Positions 1-8,679 of a DNA stretch of 64,000 bases are shown piece after piece. The notes beneath the pieces are model-generated. The model was given only the letters and a program-made list of their open reading frames with translations. It made no database searches and was not told the origin of the DNA. Source of the DNA: Kitasatospora sp. SUK 42. GTDB lineage: Bacteria; Actinomycetota; Actinomycetes; Streptomycetales; Streptomycetaceae. Numbering within the stretch: the first letter of the stretch is position 1; each line of letters begins with the position of its first letter. The stretch is from NCBI RefSeq assembly GCF_015776785.2, contig NZ_LFMD02000003.1, positions 1,644,330 to 1,708,329 of the forward strand, read 5' to 3'. Made by a program: the position numbers and the translations under genes.

Positions 1-104
1 CGCTGGAGGTCCGGTCTCCCCCGATTACGGCATTCCCGCAGCCCAGAGGGCAGGTAGCGTGGTCGGGCGGGCGGTACGGCGGGGGGTGACCCCGGCCACG
101 GAAG

Positions 105-122
105 ACAAACCGGGTGGTATGT
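105..122. promoter_or_regulatory. ARE-like operator (gamma-butyrolactone receptor site)
   Basis: Imperfect inverted repeat ACAAACC-GGGT-GGTATGT, arms agreeing at 6 of 7 positions, 63 bases before the AfsA-like start codon. It resembles the autoregulatory elements bound by TetR-type butyrolactone receptors (ArpA, ScbR, BarA, FarA), which commonly precede afsA-family genes. No receptor gene is inside the window; one could lie just upstream of base 1. The assignment rests on the motif and its position. Confidence 0.5.
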
Positions 123-184
123 ATGTTTTGCTGTGGGGCGTCCGTATCGGCCGCTCGACCGACACCCTGGAGCGGGGGCCAGTC

Positions 185-1225
185 ATGCCATCGATCGTAG
201 AGCCGGACGCCCACGGCCCGTACGCCCACCCCGGCACCGGCCACGGCTACGACTTCCACGACCGGACCGTCTCCCGGCACCTGGTGCACCGCGCCTCGGT
301 GTCCGAGGTCTTCCTCACCGGCTGGCAGGCCACCGGCCCGTACGACTTCCTGCTCGGCGCCCAGTGGCCCCGGCTGCACGGCTTCTACCGGCTGCCCGGG
401 GACCGCTACCACGACCCGGTGCTGATGGCCGAGACCGTCCGGCAGGCCGGACTGCTGATCGGCCACGCCGGCTTCGGGGTGCCCCGCGACCACCACTTCG
501 TCATGGAGGAACTCGGCTACGCGCTCGGCGAGGCGGGCCTGCCCGGCCTCGCCGTCACCGCGGGCCCGGCCTCGCTGATGCTCACCGTCGGCTGCGAGGA
601 CGTCCGGATGCGGCACGGCCGGCTGGCCTCACTGCGGGTGCACGCCGAGGTCACCCGGGACGGCCTGCGGATCGGCCACGCCTCCGGCCAGCTGCGGGTG
701 GCCACCCCCGCCTCGTACGAACGGCTGCGCGGCCCCGGGCGGCACACCGCCGCCCCGCCGCGGCCGCCGGCGCCCGACGACCCCGGGCTCGTCGGCCGCG
801 CCCAGCCCGCGGACGTGGTGCTCAGCCCGACCCTGCGACCGGACACCTGGCTGCTGCGCACCGACGCCGAGCACCCGGTGCTGTTCGACCCCGAGCTGGA
901 CCACGTGCCCGGGATGCTGGTCCTGGAGGCCGCCCGGCAGGCCGCCCAGCGGCTGCACCACCCCGAACCGGTGGTGCCGGTCGAGCTGGTGACCTCCTTC
1001 GACCACTACATCGAGCTGGACCGGCCCTGCTTCGTCCGGGCCGTCCGCGAGCGGACACCGGACGGCTGCCGTCCGCCCGTCCTGGTCCGGCTGGTCCAGG
1101 ACGGGCGGACGGCGGCCGAGTGCCGGCTGCTCACCGAGCCGGTCGACGGTCCGCGGCTGCCGGTGCCCAGGGACGCCTTCGACGGCCGCCCCGCCGCGCC
1201 CGGCCTCCTGCCGCTGGCGAGCTGA
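185..1225 (+). CDS. AfsA-family butyrolactone biosynthesis protein
   Basis: 346 residues, the usual length for AfsA/ScbA/BarX enzymes, which condense a beta-ketoacyl-ACP with dihydroxyacetone phosphate to begin making A-factor-like signals. Two hotdog repeats are visible: residues about 30-115, with DPVLMAETVRQA, and about 205-310, with DHVPGMLVLEAARQA, the typical AfsA signature with its conserved Glu. Start chosen at ATG 185 with GGAG at 170-173; an in-frame GTG at 59 would place the ARE-like site inside the coding region. The gene stands alone on the plus strand and converges on a small hypothetical gene. Some AfsA paralogues (BarX type) act mainly in regulation, so enzymatic activity is family-level inference. 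Confidence 0.88.
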   Translation: MPSIVEPDAHGPYAHPGTGHGYDFHDRTVSRHLVHRASVSEVFLTGWQATGPYDFLLGAQWPRLHGFYRLPGDRYHDPVLMAETVRQAGLLIGHAGFGVPRDHHFVMEELGYALGEAGLPGLAVTAGPASLMLTVGCEDVRMRHGRLASLRVHAEVTRDGLRIGHASGQLRVATPASYERLRGPGRHTAAPPRPPAPDDPGLVGRAQPADVVLSPTLRPDTWLLRTDAEHPVLFDPELDHVPGMLVLEAARQAAQRLHHPEPVVPVELVTSFDHYIELDRPCFVRAVRERTPDGCRPPVLVRLVQDGRTAAECRLLTEPVDGPRLPVPRDAFDGRPAAPGLLPLAS

Positions 1226-1231
1226 AACCCC

Positions 1232-1636
1232 TCAGGCGGCCACCAGCGTGGCCGGCCGCCCGGCGTGCATCACGCTGAGGTTGGCCGCCAGCCGGACCGG
1301 GTCCTGGGCCAGCCACAGCCGCAGGGCCGCGCCCAGCGCCCCGCTGGCCGACTCGACCCGGACGTCGGTGAGCTGGGCGATCCGGGCCGCGCCGGGCACC
1401 AGCAGGTCGGCCAGCGCGGTCGGCAGCCAGACCGTCAGGGCGCACGGCGCGGGCGTGGCGATGGCGCTCAGCAGCCGGTAGGCGTCCCCCGGTGCGCTGA
1501 GCGCGGGAATGATGTCCAGCAGAGCGTCGGCCACCACCTCGGACACGTCGCTCCGGTGCCCCTGGGCGAGCCGGCGGAGCAGCATGCGCTCGGCGGCGGT
1601 GATTCGGACGGTCAGCATGACCTCGTCGCACTCCAT
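1232..1636 (-). CDS. Small hypothetical protein, possible ribbon-helix-helix N-terminus
   Basis: 134 residues, start ATG 1636 with GAGGAGG about ten bases upstream. I do not recognise the family. Residues about 7-40 (LTVRITAAERMLLRRL, then SDVSEVVADALLDI) have the strand-helix-helix pattern seen in CopG/Arc-type DNA-binding proteins; the rest is alanine- and leucine-rich with no signal peptide or membrane segment. The stop lies six bases from the stop of the AfsA-like gene, with no hairpin between. A link to butyrolactone control is only positional. Confidence 0.6.
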   Translation of the reverse strand: MECDEVMLTVRITAAERMLLRRLAQGHRSDVSEVVADALLDIIPALSAPGDAYRLLSAIATPAPCALTVWLPTALADLLVPGAARIAQLTDVRVESASGALGAALRLWLAQDPVRLAANLSVMHAGRPATLVAA

Positions 1637-1757
1637 TGCGCGATTTCCTCCTCGTTCCTCCCCGTACCGGCGCGGGCGGCCGGCACGAACTACCCCTGTT
1701 GCACCTCGGCCCGGCCACCTCCTGAGGAAAGCCGGGCCGATTGGTGTGTGCCCCCGG

Positions 1758-2891
1758 TCAAATCCCCGCGTACGAGTGCTTGCCGGTGACGAAGATGTTC
1801 ACGCCGTAGTAGTTGAAGATCCAGCAGGCGAAGGCCGCCAGCGCCAGGTACGCGGCCTTGCGGCCCTTCCAGCCGGCCGTCGCGCGGGCGTGCAGGTAGC
1901 AGGCGTAGGCGACCCAGGTGATGAAGGACCACGTCTCCTTCGGGTCCCACTCCCAGTACCTGCCCCAGGCGGACTCGGCCCAGATCGCGCCCGCGATGAT
2001 GGTGAAGGTCCACAGCGGGAAGACCAGGGCGTTGACCCGGTAGGACAGCTTGTCGAAGGTGGACGCGGCGGGCAGCCGGCGCCAGATCGAGGCCGAGGTG
2101 CCCAGCGGGCCGGTGGTCAGGCCGGCCTCCATCCGCTTCTCGAAGGAGTCCTTGCCCAGGTACAGCAGCGTGGCGATGAACGCCGCGTAGAAGGCGCCGC
2201 CGCAGAAGATCGCGGTGGCGACGTGGATCGCCAGCCACGGCGAGTGCAGTGCCGGGACGAGCTGCTCGGAGTCGGTGTACAGCACCGTGGTGGCGATGCC
2301 CAGGGTCAGCAGCGCCGCGACCACGACCGGCAGGCCGAGCCAGCGCACGTTCTTCTTCGCCGCCAGCAGCACCAGGTAGGCCGCGATCATCGCGAAGGCG
2401 AAGGCGCAGGAGAACTCGTACATGTTGCCCCACGGCCAGCGGGACACCGACAGGCCTCGGGTGATGATGCCGCCGCCGTGCAGCAGCAGTCCGAGGACGC
2501 TGAGCGAGACCGCGATCCGGCCGGCCAGGTCGGCCCGCAGGTTGGTGCCGGCCACGCCCGGGCCGTCCTCCTCCTCCGCGCCCCGCCCGCTGGTGACCAC
2601 CGTCGCGCCCTCGCCCGCCACCGCGGTGCGGGTGAGCGTGGTGGTGCCGCCGCCGGCCGCCGCCACGGTGACGGTGACCTGCTTCTTCACGGCCTTCCTG
2701 TCGGCCGTGGCGACGGTGTCGGCCAGGCTGCCGGCCTGCTCCGTCGAGCGGACGGCGACGGCACCCTTGCTGCCGAAGGTCCACTCGATCATGTGGGCGA
2801 ACATGGCGAGCGTGTAGACCACCATCGCCGAATAGATCAGCTTGTTCGAGAGGTCGGCCAGCTGGGGGTCGACCGTCGCGGCGAGTTGCAC
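1758..2891 (-). CDS. ccsB: Cytochrome c biogenesis protein CcsB (ResC/CcsA family)
   Basis: 377-residue multi-span membrane protein that with ResB carries haem across the membrane and attaches it to apocytochrome c (system II). The hallmark Trp-rich WWD motif is near the C-terminus (WGRYWEWDPKETW), on the outer face, with conserved flanking histidines. Residues about 50-110 form a hydrophilic Ala/Thr-rich loop (AAAGGGTTTLTRTAVAGEG) longer than in most homologues. GTG start with AAGGAG six bases upstream, three bases after the ResB stop. Last gene of the four-gene operon. Confidence 0.95.
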   Translation of the reverse strand: MQLAATVDPQLADLSNKLIYSAMVVYTLAMFAHMIEWTFGSKGAVAVRSTEQAGSLADTVATADRKAVKKQVTVTVAAAGGGTTTLTRTAVAGEGATVVTSGRGAEEEDGPGVAGTNLRADLAGRIAVSLSVLGLLLHGGGIITRGLSVSRWPWGNMYEFSCAFAFAMIAAYLVLLAAKKNVRWLGLPVVVAALLTLGIATTVLYTDSEQLVPALHSPWLAIHVATAIFCGGAFYAAFIATLLYLGKDSFEKRMEAGLTTGPLGTSASIWRRLPAASTFDKLSYRVNALVFPLWTFTIIAGAIWAESAWGRYWEWDPKETWSFITWVAYACYLHARATAGWKGRKAAYLALAAFACWIFNYYGVNIFVTGKHSYAGI

Positions 2892-2894
2892 CGT

Positions 2895-4643
2895 CTACTC
2901 CTTGGAGTTCTGGTCAGCAGGGACTGCGGGATCCGAGGACGCCTCCGGGGCTGTGGGGGCCCCGGCCTCCTCGGGTACGTCCGTTCCGGGGTCCTCCTCG
3001 TCCTCCGCCGCCGGGGCGTCGTCCTGGAGGTCCACCGCGAGTTCGGCCAGCTCCTCGGCGATCTTCGCCGACTCGCTGCGGGCCAGGCCGGCCAGCTCCA
3101 CCTGGGTGCCGCCGCCCGGCAGGGCGACCGCGCGCACCCAGATCCGGCGGCGCTGGATGAACAGCGAGCCGATCAGGCCGAGGATCGCCAGCACGCCACC
3201 GGCCAGGGCGATCTCGTTGCCGGGGCGGTGCGAGATGTTGAGGCTCACCCACCGCTTGTAGCCCTCGAAGGTGACGGTGCCGTAGTTGTCCGGGAGGGTC
3301 CAGCCCTCGCCGGGCTTGAGCCTGACGATGGCGGGCTTGCCGTCCTGGGTCAGCTGGGTCATCTTCCGCATGTTGAGCTGGTAGATGTTCTGCGGCAGAC
3401 CGGAGTCGGTGCCGAGGTCGCCCGCGTAGGCGTTCAGCACCAGCATCGGCGCGGCGTCGTCGGGGAACAGCGAGATCGGACCGGTGTTCTCGAAGCTCGC
3501 CGGGGCGGTCGGGAGGAAGAAGCCGGACAGGCCCAGCTGGGTCTTGTTGCCGTCGGGCCCCACGCCGTAGTCGGAGACCTTCACGACACCGGTGGAGGTC
3601 TCGTTGGCGTCCTGCGGCAGGAACGGTGTGGCGCCGCGGTAGACGATGTCGCCCTTGCCGTTGCGGACGGTGATGATCGGCGCGAAGCCGTGGCCGCCGA
3701 GGTAGACCTTGCTGCCGCCGATCTCCAGCGGGTGGTTGACCTCGATCTTGCCCTGCTTCAGCTTCGACGTGTCGCTGCCCTCGGCGTACTGGACGTTCGC
3801 GGTGAACTCCCGGGCGGCACCGATCTGGGAGCCGCTGGACTGGAACCGCGCCTTGAAGCTGTCGAGCTTCACGTAGAAGGGGTCGAGGTTGTCGCTGGTG
3901 TAGAACCGCGTGCCGGTGAAGTCGTCGAGCTGGGTGATGGTGTTGGAGTAGCCCTCGCCCTCGACCATCAGCTTGCCGCCGGTGCCGGAGGCCAGGCTGG
4001 CCCAGGCGAAGCCGCCGAGCAGCGCGAACAGCGACAGGTGGAACACCAGGTTGCCGACCTCGCGCAGGTAGCCCTTCTCGGCGGACACCGCGCCGCCGGA
4101 CAGGTGGGCGCGGAAGCCGCGCTTGCGCAGCAGCCGGTGCGCGGCGGCGTTCACCGCGTCGGCGTCCGCCGAGGTGCGCCAGGCCGCGTGCACCGGCATC
4201 CGGGTCAGGTTGCGCGGGGCGGCCGGCGGCTGGGAGCGCAGCACGCCGACGAACTGCCAGGTGCGCGGGATGATGCAGCCGGCCAGCGAGATGAACAGCA
4301 GGATGTAGATCGCGGAGAACCAGACCGAGCTGTAGACGTCGAACAGCTGGAGCTTCTCGTAGATCGGCGCGACCGCGGTGTGCTGCGCCTTCCAGGTCTG
4401 CACCTTGAACTGGTTCTGGCCGTTCTGCGGGATCAGCGAGCCCGGGATGGCGGCCAGCGAGAGCAGGAACAGCAGGATCAGGGCGACCCGCATCGAGGTC
4501 AGCTGGCGCCACATCCAGCGCGCCCAGCCGAACATCCCTATGCCGACCGGGCCGTCCGACTCGACCGGAGCGGTGCTGAGCCGCTCGGCCGCGTTGTCGT
4601 CCGGCGCCGGGGGCAGCTCGGTCTCGGTCGTGGTGTTGCTCAC
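2895..4643 (-). CDS. resB: Cytochrome c biogenesis protein ResB
   Basis: 582 residues. ResB is the partner of CcsB in system II cytochrome c maturation, handling haem and apocytochrome at the outer membrane face. The N-terminus (about 1-45) is cytoplasmic, followed by hydrophobic segments near 48-70, 100-125 and 195-220, a large extracytoplasmic domain, a final span near 465-490 (ALAGGVLAILGLIGSLFIQ) and an acidic Glu/Asp/Pro-rich tail. GTG start two bases downstream of the CcdA stop, indicating translational coupling. Confidence 0.94.
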   Translation of the reverse strand: MSNTTTETELPPAPDDNAAERLSTAPVESDGPVGIGMFGWARWMWRQLTSMRVALILLFLLSLAAIPGSLIPQNGQNQFKVQTWKAQHTAVAPIYEKLQLFDVYSSVWFSAIYILLFISLAGCIIPRTWQFVGVLRSQPPAAPRNLTRMPVHAAWRTSADADAVNAAAHRLLRKRGFRAHLSGGAVSAEKGYLREVGNLVFHLSLFALLGGFAWASLASGTGGKLMVEGEGYSNTITQLDDFTGTRFYTSDNLDPFYVKLDSFKARFQSSGSQIGAAREFTANVQYAEGSDTSKLKQGKIEVNHPLEIGGSKVYLGGHGFAPIITVRNGKGDIVYRGATPFLPQDANETSTGVVKVSDYGVGPDGNKTQLGLSGFFLPTAPASFENTGPISLFPDDAAPMLVLNAYAGDLGTDSGLPQNIYQLNMRKMTQLTQDGKPAIVRLKPGEGWTLPDNYGTVTFEGYKRWVSLNISHRPGNEIALAGGVLAILGLIGSLFIQRRRIWVRAVALPGGGTQVELAGLARSESAKIAEELAELAVDLQDDAPAAEDEEDPGTDVPEEAGAPTAPEASSDPAVPADQNSKE

Positions 4644-4645
4644 GG

Positions 4646-5419
4646 TCAGATTCCGATCTGGAAGTCGGCGGTCCAGGACTGGAGCTCGTTCATCATCGAG
4701 TCCCAGATCCCGGTGACGAGCAGCAGACCGACCGCGACGAGCATGCCGCCGCCGATCCTCATGACGAGCGGGTAGTGCCGCTTGACCCAGCCGAAGGCGC
4801 CCAGCGCCCGGCGGAAGGCCACCGCGGCCAGGATGAACGGTACGCCCAGGCCAAGGCAGTAGAAGGTGGTCAGCAGTGCGCCACGCTGGGCGTCGGCCTG
4901 GTTGAGGGCCAGGTTCTGCACGGCGGTCAGGGTCGGCCCCATGCAGGGCGTCCAGCCGACGCCGAAGACCACGCCCAGCATCGGGGCGCCCAGCAGGCCG
5001 ACGGCCGGGCGGCGGTGCGAGCGCACCTCCAGCATGTTCAGCCCGGGGATCAGGCCCATGAAGGCCAGGCCCATCACGACGGTGAGCGAGCCCAGCACGA
5101 TGCTGATCGGCCGCTTGTAGTCCTGGAGCTCCTGACCGAAGAAGCCGAACAGGGCGCCGGTGGAGACGAAGACGGCGGTGAAGCCGAGGATGAACAGCAC
5201 CACGCCGAGCAGCATCCGGCCGCGCCGCGTGCCGCGGGCGTCCGCGAGGTCCGCGGCGGAGAAGCCGGTCACGTACGACAGGTAGCCGGGAACCAGCGGC
5301 AGCACGCAGGGCGAGAAGAACGACAGCAGCCCCGCCGCCAGCGCGATCGGGGCCGCGACCAGCAACGTCCCGCTCTGCACGGTCGAGGTGGTGTCGGCGA
5401 GTTGGAGGGGCAGACTCAC
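4646..5419 (-). CDS. ccdA: CcdA-type thiol-disulfide transport protein
   Basis: 257 residues, six predicted membrane spans. CcdA moves reducing equivalents from cytoplasmic thioredoxin outward so that the operon's thioredoxin lipoprotein can reduce apocytochrome c. The two catalytic cysteines are in the expected places (FFSPCVLPLVPGYLSYV and GWTPCMGPTL). The GTG start (5419-5417) overlaps the preceding TGA stop as GTGA, so the much longer open frame reaching 6118 is not the real gene. Second gene of the operon. Confidence 0.95.
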   Translation of the reverse strand: MSLPLQLADTTSTVQSGTLLVAAPIALAAGLLSFFSPCVLPLVPGYLSYVTGFSAADLADARGTRRGRMLLGVVLFILGFTAVFVSTGALFGFFGQELQDYKRPISIVLGSLTVVMGLAFMGLIPGLNMLEVRSHRRPAVGLLGAPMLGVVFGVGWTPCMGPTLTAVQNLALNQADAQRGALLTTFYCLGLGVPFILAAVAFRRALGAFGWVKRHYPLVMRIGGGMLVAVGLLLVTGIWDSMMNELQSWTADFQIGI

Positions 5420-6027
5420 TGCTTCTGCTCCGCGACCACCGGCTGGAGGATCGACTCCAGCGCGTCGTCGGTGGTGCCGCCGAGGGCGCGGGCGGCCAGC
5501 TTGCCGTCCCGGTCGACGATCAGGGTGGTCGGGATGGACTGCGGGTTGAGGCTTCCCTTGGAGAACTTGAGCAGCTGGGTGCCGGCCGGATCGTAGAGGC
5601 TCGGGAAGGTGACGCCCTGCTCCTCCTCGAAGCGGACCGCGTTGTTCTTGTCGGGGTCCCGGGTGTTGATGCCGAGGAACTGGACGCCCTGGTCCTTGTA
5701 CTTCTCCGAGACGGCCTGGAGGCTCTTCGCCTCCCCCCGGCACGGCCCGCACCAGGAGCCCCAGACGTTCAGCACCACGACCTTGCCGCGGTAGTCGGAG
5801 AGCTTGACCGGGTTGCCGTCCAGGGTCACCCCGGAGATGTCCGGCGCGTCCCCGCGCTTGCCGATGTCCGCCTTCGACAGGTTGGTCCCCTTGACGGTGA
5901 CGAAGCCGACCTGGCCCTCGCTGCTCGACGAGCCCGAGGACGAACAGCCGGTGAGGACGAGCGCAGCGGCGGCGGCAGTGGCGGCGGCTGCGGCGACACG
6001 GGGACGGGGGCGCGCCATGGCAGACAT
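5416..6027 (-). CDS. TlpA/ResA-like thioredoxin lipoprotein
   Basis: 203 residues from ATG 6027. Positively charged start, hydrophobic Ala-rich segment and lipobox LTGC make this a predicted lipoprotein. A TlpA-like thioredoxin fold follows, with active site WGSWCGPC and a cis-Pro region IPTTLIVD. Predicted role: reducing apocytochrome c thiols before haem attachment, fed by CcdA. First gene of the operon resA-like, ccdA, resB, ccsB. The frame stays open to 6147, but that extension crosses a terminator-like hairpin (6110-6141) and lacks a good start. ATG 6018 is an alternative start; neither has a strong ribosome site. Confidence 0.9.
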   Translation of the reverse strand: MSAMARPRPRVAAAAATAAAAALVLTGCSSSGSSSSEGQVGFVTVKGTNLSKADIGKRGDAPDISGVTLDGNPVKLSDYRGKVVVLNVWGSWCGPCRGEAKSLQAVSEKYKDQGVQFLGINTRDPDKNNAVRFEEEQGVTFPSLYDPAGTQLLKFSKGSLNPQSIPTTLIVDRDGKLAARALGGTTDDALESILQPVVAEQKQ

Positions 6028-6109
6028 GTGAAAAGTTTCGCATGGAGTTCCGGGCGGGTTCGCCGGGGTCCGCCCTTGCGCGTCGCACCGCCTCTGACCT
6101 GCAACGGAA

Positions 6110-6141
6110 CCGGGCCACCTGGCAGTCGCCAGGTGGCCCGG
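6110..6141. terminator. Hairpin terminator after hemL operon
   Basis: Perfect 14-bp stem (CCGGGCCACCTGGC and its complement) with an AGTC loop, 60 bases past the histidine phosphatase stop and 80 bases before the thioredoxin lipoprotein start. It has no T-run, as is usual in this group. It separates the hemL unit from the cytochrome c maturation operon. Confidence 0.75.
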
Positions 6142-6200
6142 TCCCATACTTACGCGGGGCTTACCCCTTGCGCGCGGCCCGTACGGGGGCTAACCGAGGG

Positions 6201-6881
6201 CTAGGCGCCGAAGCTCTTGCCCACCGGCTTGCCCTTGCCGCCCTTGCCCACCAGGTGCGCGGGCAGCAGGTCGCGGGCCGGCTCGCGGTAGCCGACCGAG
6301 ACGATCCGGTCGCCCTCGAAGGTGAAGCTGGTCAGCGAGGCCAGCGAGCACTGCCGGCGGCGCGGGTCGTGCCAGAGCCGGCGGCGCTCGACGAAGGAGC
6401 GGACGATCCAGATCGGCAGCTGGTGGCTGACGCAGACCGCCTCGTGCCCGCGGGCGGCGTCCCGGGCCGCGCCGAGCGCGCCCATCATCCGCACCACCTG
6501 GTCGAGGTACGGCTCGCCCCAGGACGGCTTGAACGGGTTGGTGAGGTACTTCCAGTAGCCCGGGTTCCGCAGCGAGCCGTCGCCGACGCCGAAGGTCTTG
6601 CCCTCGAAGACGTTCTCCGCCTCGATCAGCCGCGCGTCCTCGGCGACGTCCAGGCCGTGCGCCTTGGCGATCGGCGCCGCGGTCTCCTGGGCCCGCTCCA
6701 GCGGGGAGGCCACCACGTGGGTGATGTCCCGGCCCGACAGGTCCTCGGCCACCCGGTCGGCCATCTCCCGGCCCAGCTCGGACAGGTGGTAGTCGGGCAG
6801 CCGCCCGTACAGGACGCCCTCCGGGTTGTGCACCTCGCCGTGGCGCATCAGGTGGACGACGGTGATCTCTTTGGCGCTCAC
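6201..6881 (-). CDS. Histidine phosphatase family protein
   Basis: 226 residues. The phosphohistidine motif LMRHGEV near residue 12, the conserved Glu region and the second His (CVSHQLPIWI) place it in the phosphoglycerate mutase-like superfamily, whose members act on many phosphomonoesters. The substrate cannot be read from sequence. It begins 24 bases after the hemL stop, so it is probably co-transcribed with hemL, and is followed by a terminator hairpin. Confidence 0.9.
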   Translation of the reverse strand: MSAKEITVVHLMRHGEVHNPEGVLYGRLPDYHLSELGREMADRVAEDLSGRDITHVVASPLERAQETAAPIAKAHGLDVAEDARLIEAENVFEGKTFGVGDGSLRNPGYWKYLTNPFKPSWGEPYLDQVVRMMGALGAARDAARGHEAVCVSHQLPIWIVRSFVERRRLWHDPRRRQCSLASLTSFTFEGDRIVSVGYREPARDLLPAHLVGKGGKGKPVGKSFGA

Positions 6882-6905
6882 TTCTCGGTACTCCTGAGGC
6901 TTGGG

Positions 6906-8234
6906 TTAGGCCGTGGCCGCGGCGGCGGCCCGGGCGGCGGCCGGCAGGGCGGCGGCGATCCGCTCGATCGCCCGCGCGTCGTGGGCCGCCGAGACGAACC
7001 AGGACTCGAAGGCGGACGGCGGCAGGTAGACGCCCTCGGCCAGCATCGCGTGGAAGAAGGCGGTGAAACGGTACGCCTCCTGCGCCCTGGCCTGGTCGTA
7101 GTCGGTCACCGGGGCCTCGGTGAAGAACACCGAGAACATGTTCCCGGCGGTCTGCAGCCGGTGCGCCACGCCCTCCTTGGTGAGCGCGTCGGAGACCAGG
7201 CCGGAGACCTCGGCGGCGACCTTGTCCACCGTCGCGTACACCTCGTCGGTGCAGCCGCGCAGCTGGGCCAGGCCGGCCGCGGTGGCGACCGGGTTCCCGG
7301 ACAGCGTGCCGGCCTGGTAGACCGGGCCGGCCGGGGCGAGGTGCGCCATCACGTCGGCGCGGCCGCCGAAGGCCGCGGCCGGGAAGCCGCCGCCCATGAC
7401 CTTGCCGAAGGTCAGCAGGTCCGGCGCCCAGCCCTCGTTCGCGGCCTCCAGGCCGTACCAGCCGGCCTTGGAGACGCGGAAGCCGGTCATCACCTCGTCG
7501 GAGATGAACAGCGCGCCGTTCTCCCGGCAGAGCCGGGCCAGGCCCCCGTTGAAGCCGGGCAGCGGCGGGACGACGCCCATGTTGCCGGGCGAGGCCTCGG
7601 TGATCACGCAGGCGATCTCGCCCGGGTGGGCGGCGAAGGCCCGTTCGACGGCGGCCAGGTCGTTGTACGGCAGCACGATGGTGTCGCCGGCCTGGGCGCC
7701 GGTGACGCCCGGGGTATCCGGCAGGCCGAAAGTGGCCACACCGGAACCGGCGGCGGCCAGCAGCGCGTCCACGTGACCGTGGTAGCAGCCGGCGAACTTC
7801 ACCACCTTCGCCCGGCCGGTGAAGCCGCGGGCCAGCCGGATCGCGGACATGGTGGCCTCGGTGCCGGAGGAGACCAGGCGGACCTGCTCGACCGGGGCGA
7901 TCCGGGAGACGATCTCCTCGGCCAGCTCGACCTCGCCCTGGCCGGGGGTGCCGAAGGAGGTGCCGCGGGAGACGGCCTGCTGGACGGCGTCGATCACCGC
8001 GGGGTGCGCGTGGCCCAGGATCATCGGACCCCACGAGCACACCAGGTCGACGTACTCACGGCCGTCGGCGTCGGTGAGGTAGGGGCCGGTGCCGGACACC
8101 ATGAAGCGCGGCGTGCCGCCGACCGCGCGGAAGGCGCGCACCGGGGAGTTGACGCCGCCGGGCGTGACCACGGAGGCGCGTTCGAACAGCGACTGGGACT
8201 GGGGGGCTTCGTAGGGGTAGCTCACAGGAGACAT
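6906..8234 (-). CDS. hemL: Glutamate-1-semialdehyde 2,1-aminomutase
   Basis: 442 residues, normal length. HemL is the PLP enzyme converting glutamate-1-semialdehyde to 5-aminolevulinate, the step after HemA in the C5 haem pathway. The N-terminus LFERASVVTPGGVNSPVRAF and the PLP-lysine segment LLTFGKVMGGGFP are diagnostic. hemA, hemC, hemD and hemB lie 11-16 kb away in this window. Start ATG 8234; GTG 8224 is an alternative. The upstream region holds three 12-bp direct repeats (8301-8336). Confidence 0.96.
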   Translation of the reverse strand: MSPVSYPYEAPQSQSLFERASVVTPGGVNSPVRAFRAVGGTPRFMVSGTGPYLTDADGREYVDLVCSWGPMILGHAHPAVIDAVQQAVSRGTSFGTPGQGEVELAEEIVSRIAPVEQVRLVSSGTEATMSAIRLARGFTGRAKVVKFAGCYHGHVDALLAAAGSGVATFGLPDTPGVTGAQAGDTIVLPYNDLAAVERAFAAHPGEIACVITEASPGNMGVVPPLPGFNGGLARLCRENGALFISDEVMTGFRVSKAGWYGLEAANEGWAPDLLTFGKVMGGGFPAAAFGGRADVMAHLAPAGPVYQAGTLSGNPVATAAGLAQLRGCTDEVYATVDKVAAEVSGLVSDALTKEGVAHRLQTAGNMFSVFFTEAPVTDYDQARAQEAYRFTAFFHAMLAEGVYLPPSAFESWFVSAAHDARAIERIAAALPAAARAAAAATA

Positions 8235-8679
8235 GGTCTCAAATCGTGTCCTTCAGCTCTGCATGTCCGGCCCGATCATCTGGAACGATGATCCGGGCAC
8301 CGTTGTCTGTACGGTTGTCCTGACGGTTGTCCGTACGGACGGGGCCGCTGGCCGCTCCGGAGCACGGACCAGTCAGACTGTGTACACAGGGTGCGCGAGC
8401 GCTCCGGTTGTGTGCAGGGGTGTGGAGAGGACTGCCGCGTACCGCGAGTGGGTACGGCGGCGCATGACGGGTAAGGAGCACGCCCGGCGGGACGCCGGAC
8501 GTGCGGGGGTCTGTCGATTCCGGCGAATTCCGGTGAGGATGGTCCGAGTGTCCGAGGCGCAGGACGGCTACGACGAGGCCGCGGGGGGCTCCCGCCGGCC
8601 CGCCGAGGCCGCACGCGGGGGTACGGGAGCGGGTACGGGTCGTGGTCGTCGCGGCGGCGAGAGGCGGGGTGAGGGACGC
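8235..8679. other. Divergent intergenic region, hemL / conserved hypothetical
   Basis: 445 bases between divergent starts, less GC-rich than its surroundings at 8240-8440. It contains the 12-bp direct repeats at 8301-8336 and a 12-bp palindrome at 8329-8340. The plus-strand frame is open throughout, but its predicted protein looks like unselected translation until 8680. I see no RNA gene. Confidence 0.6.
8301..8336. repeat. Three 12-bp direct repeats (operator-like)
   Basis: CGTTGTCTGTAC, GGTTGTCCTGAC and GGTTGTCCGTAC lie end to end; the last runs into the perfect palindrome GTCCGTACGGAC (8329-8340). They are centred about 85 bases upstream of the hemL start. Exact 12-base phasing in a promoter region suggests cooperative binding of a regulator. 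No known motif was recognised. Confidence 0.55.

Noticed and set aside
1509..4775. An 1088-codon plus-strand open frame
   Set aside because: Antisense to ccsB and resB, whose motifs, ribosome sites and coupling are clear.
4646..6118. A fusion of CcdA with an N-terminal extension
   Set aside because: The extension overlaps the thioredoxin lipoprotein in another frame; GTG 5419 overlapping its stop is the natural start.
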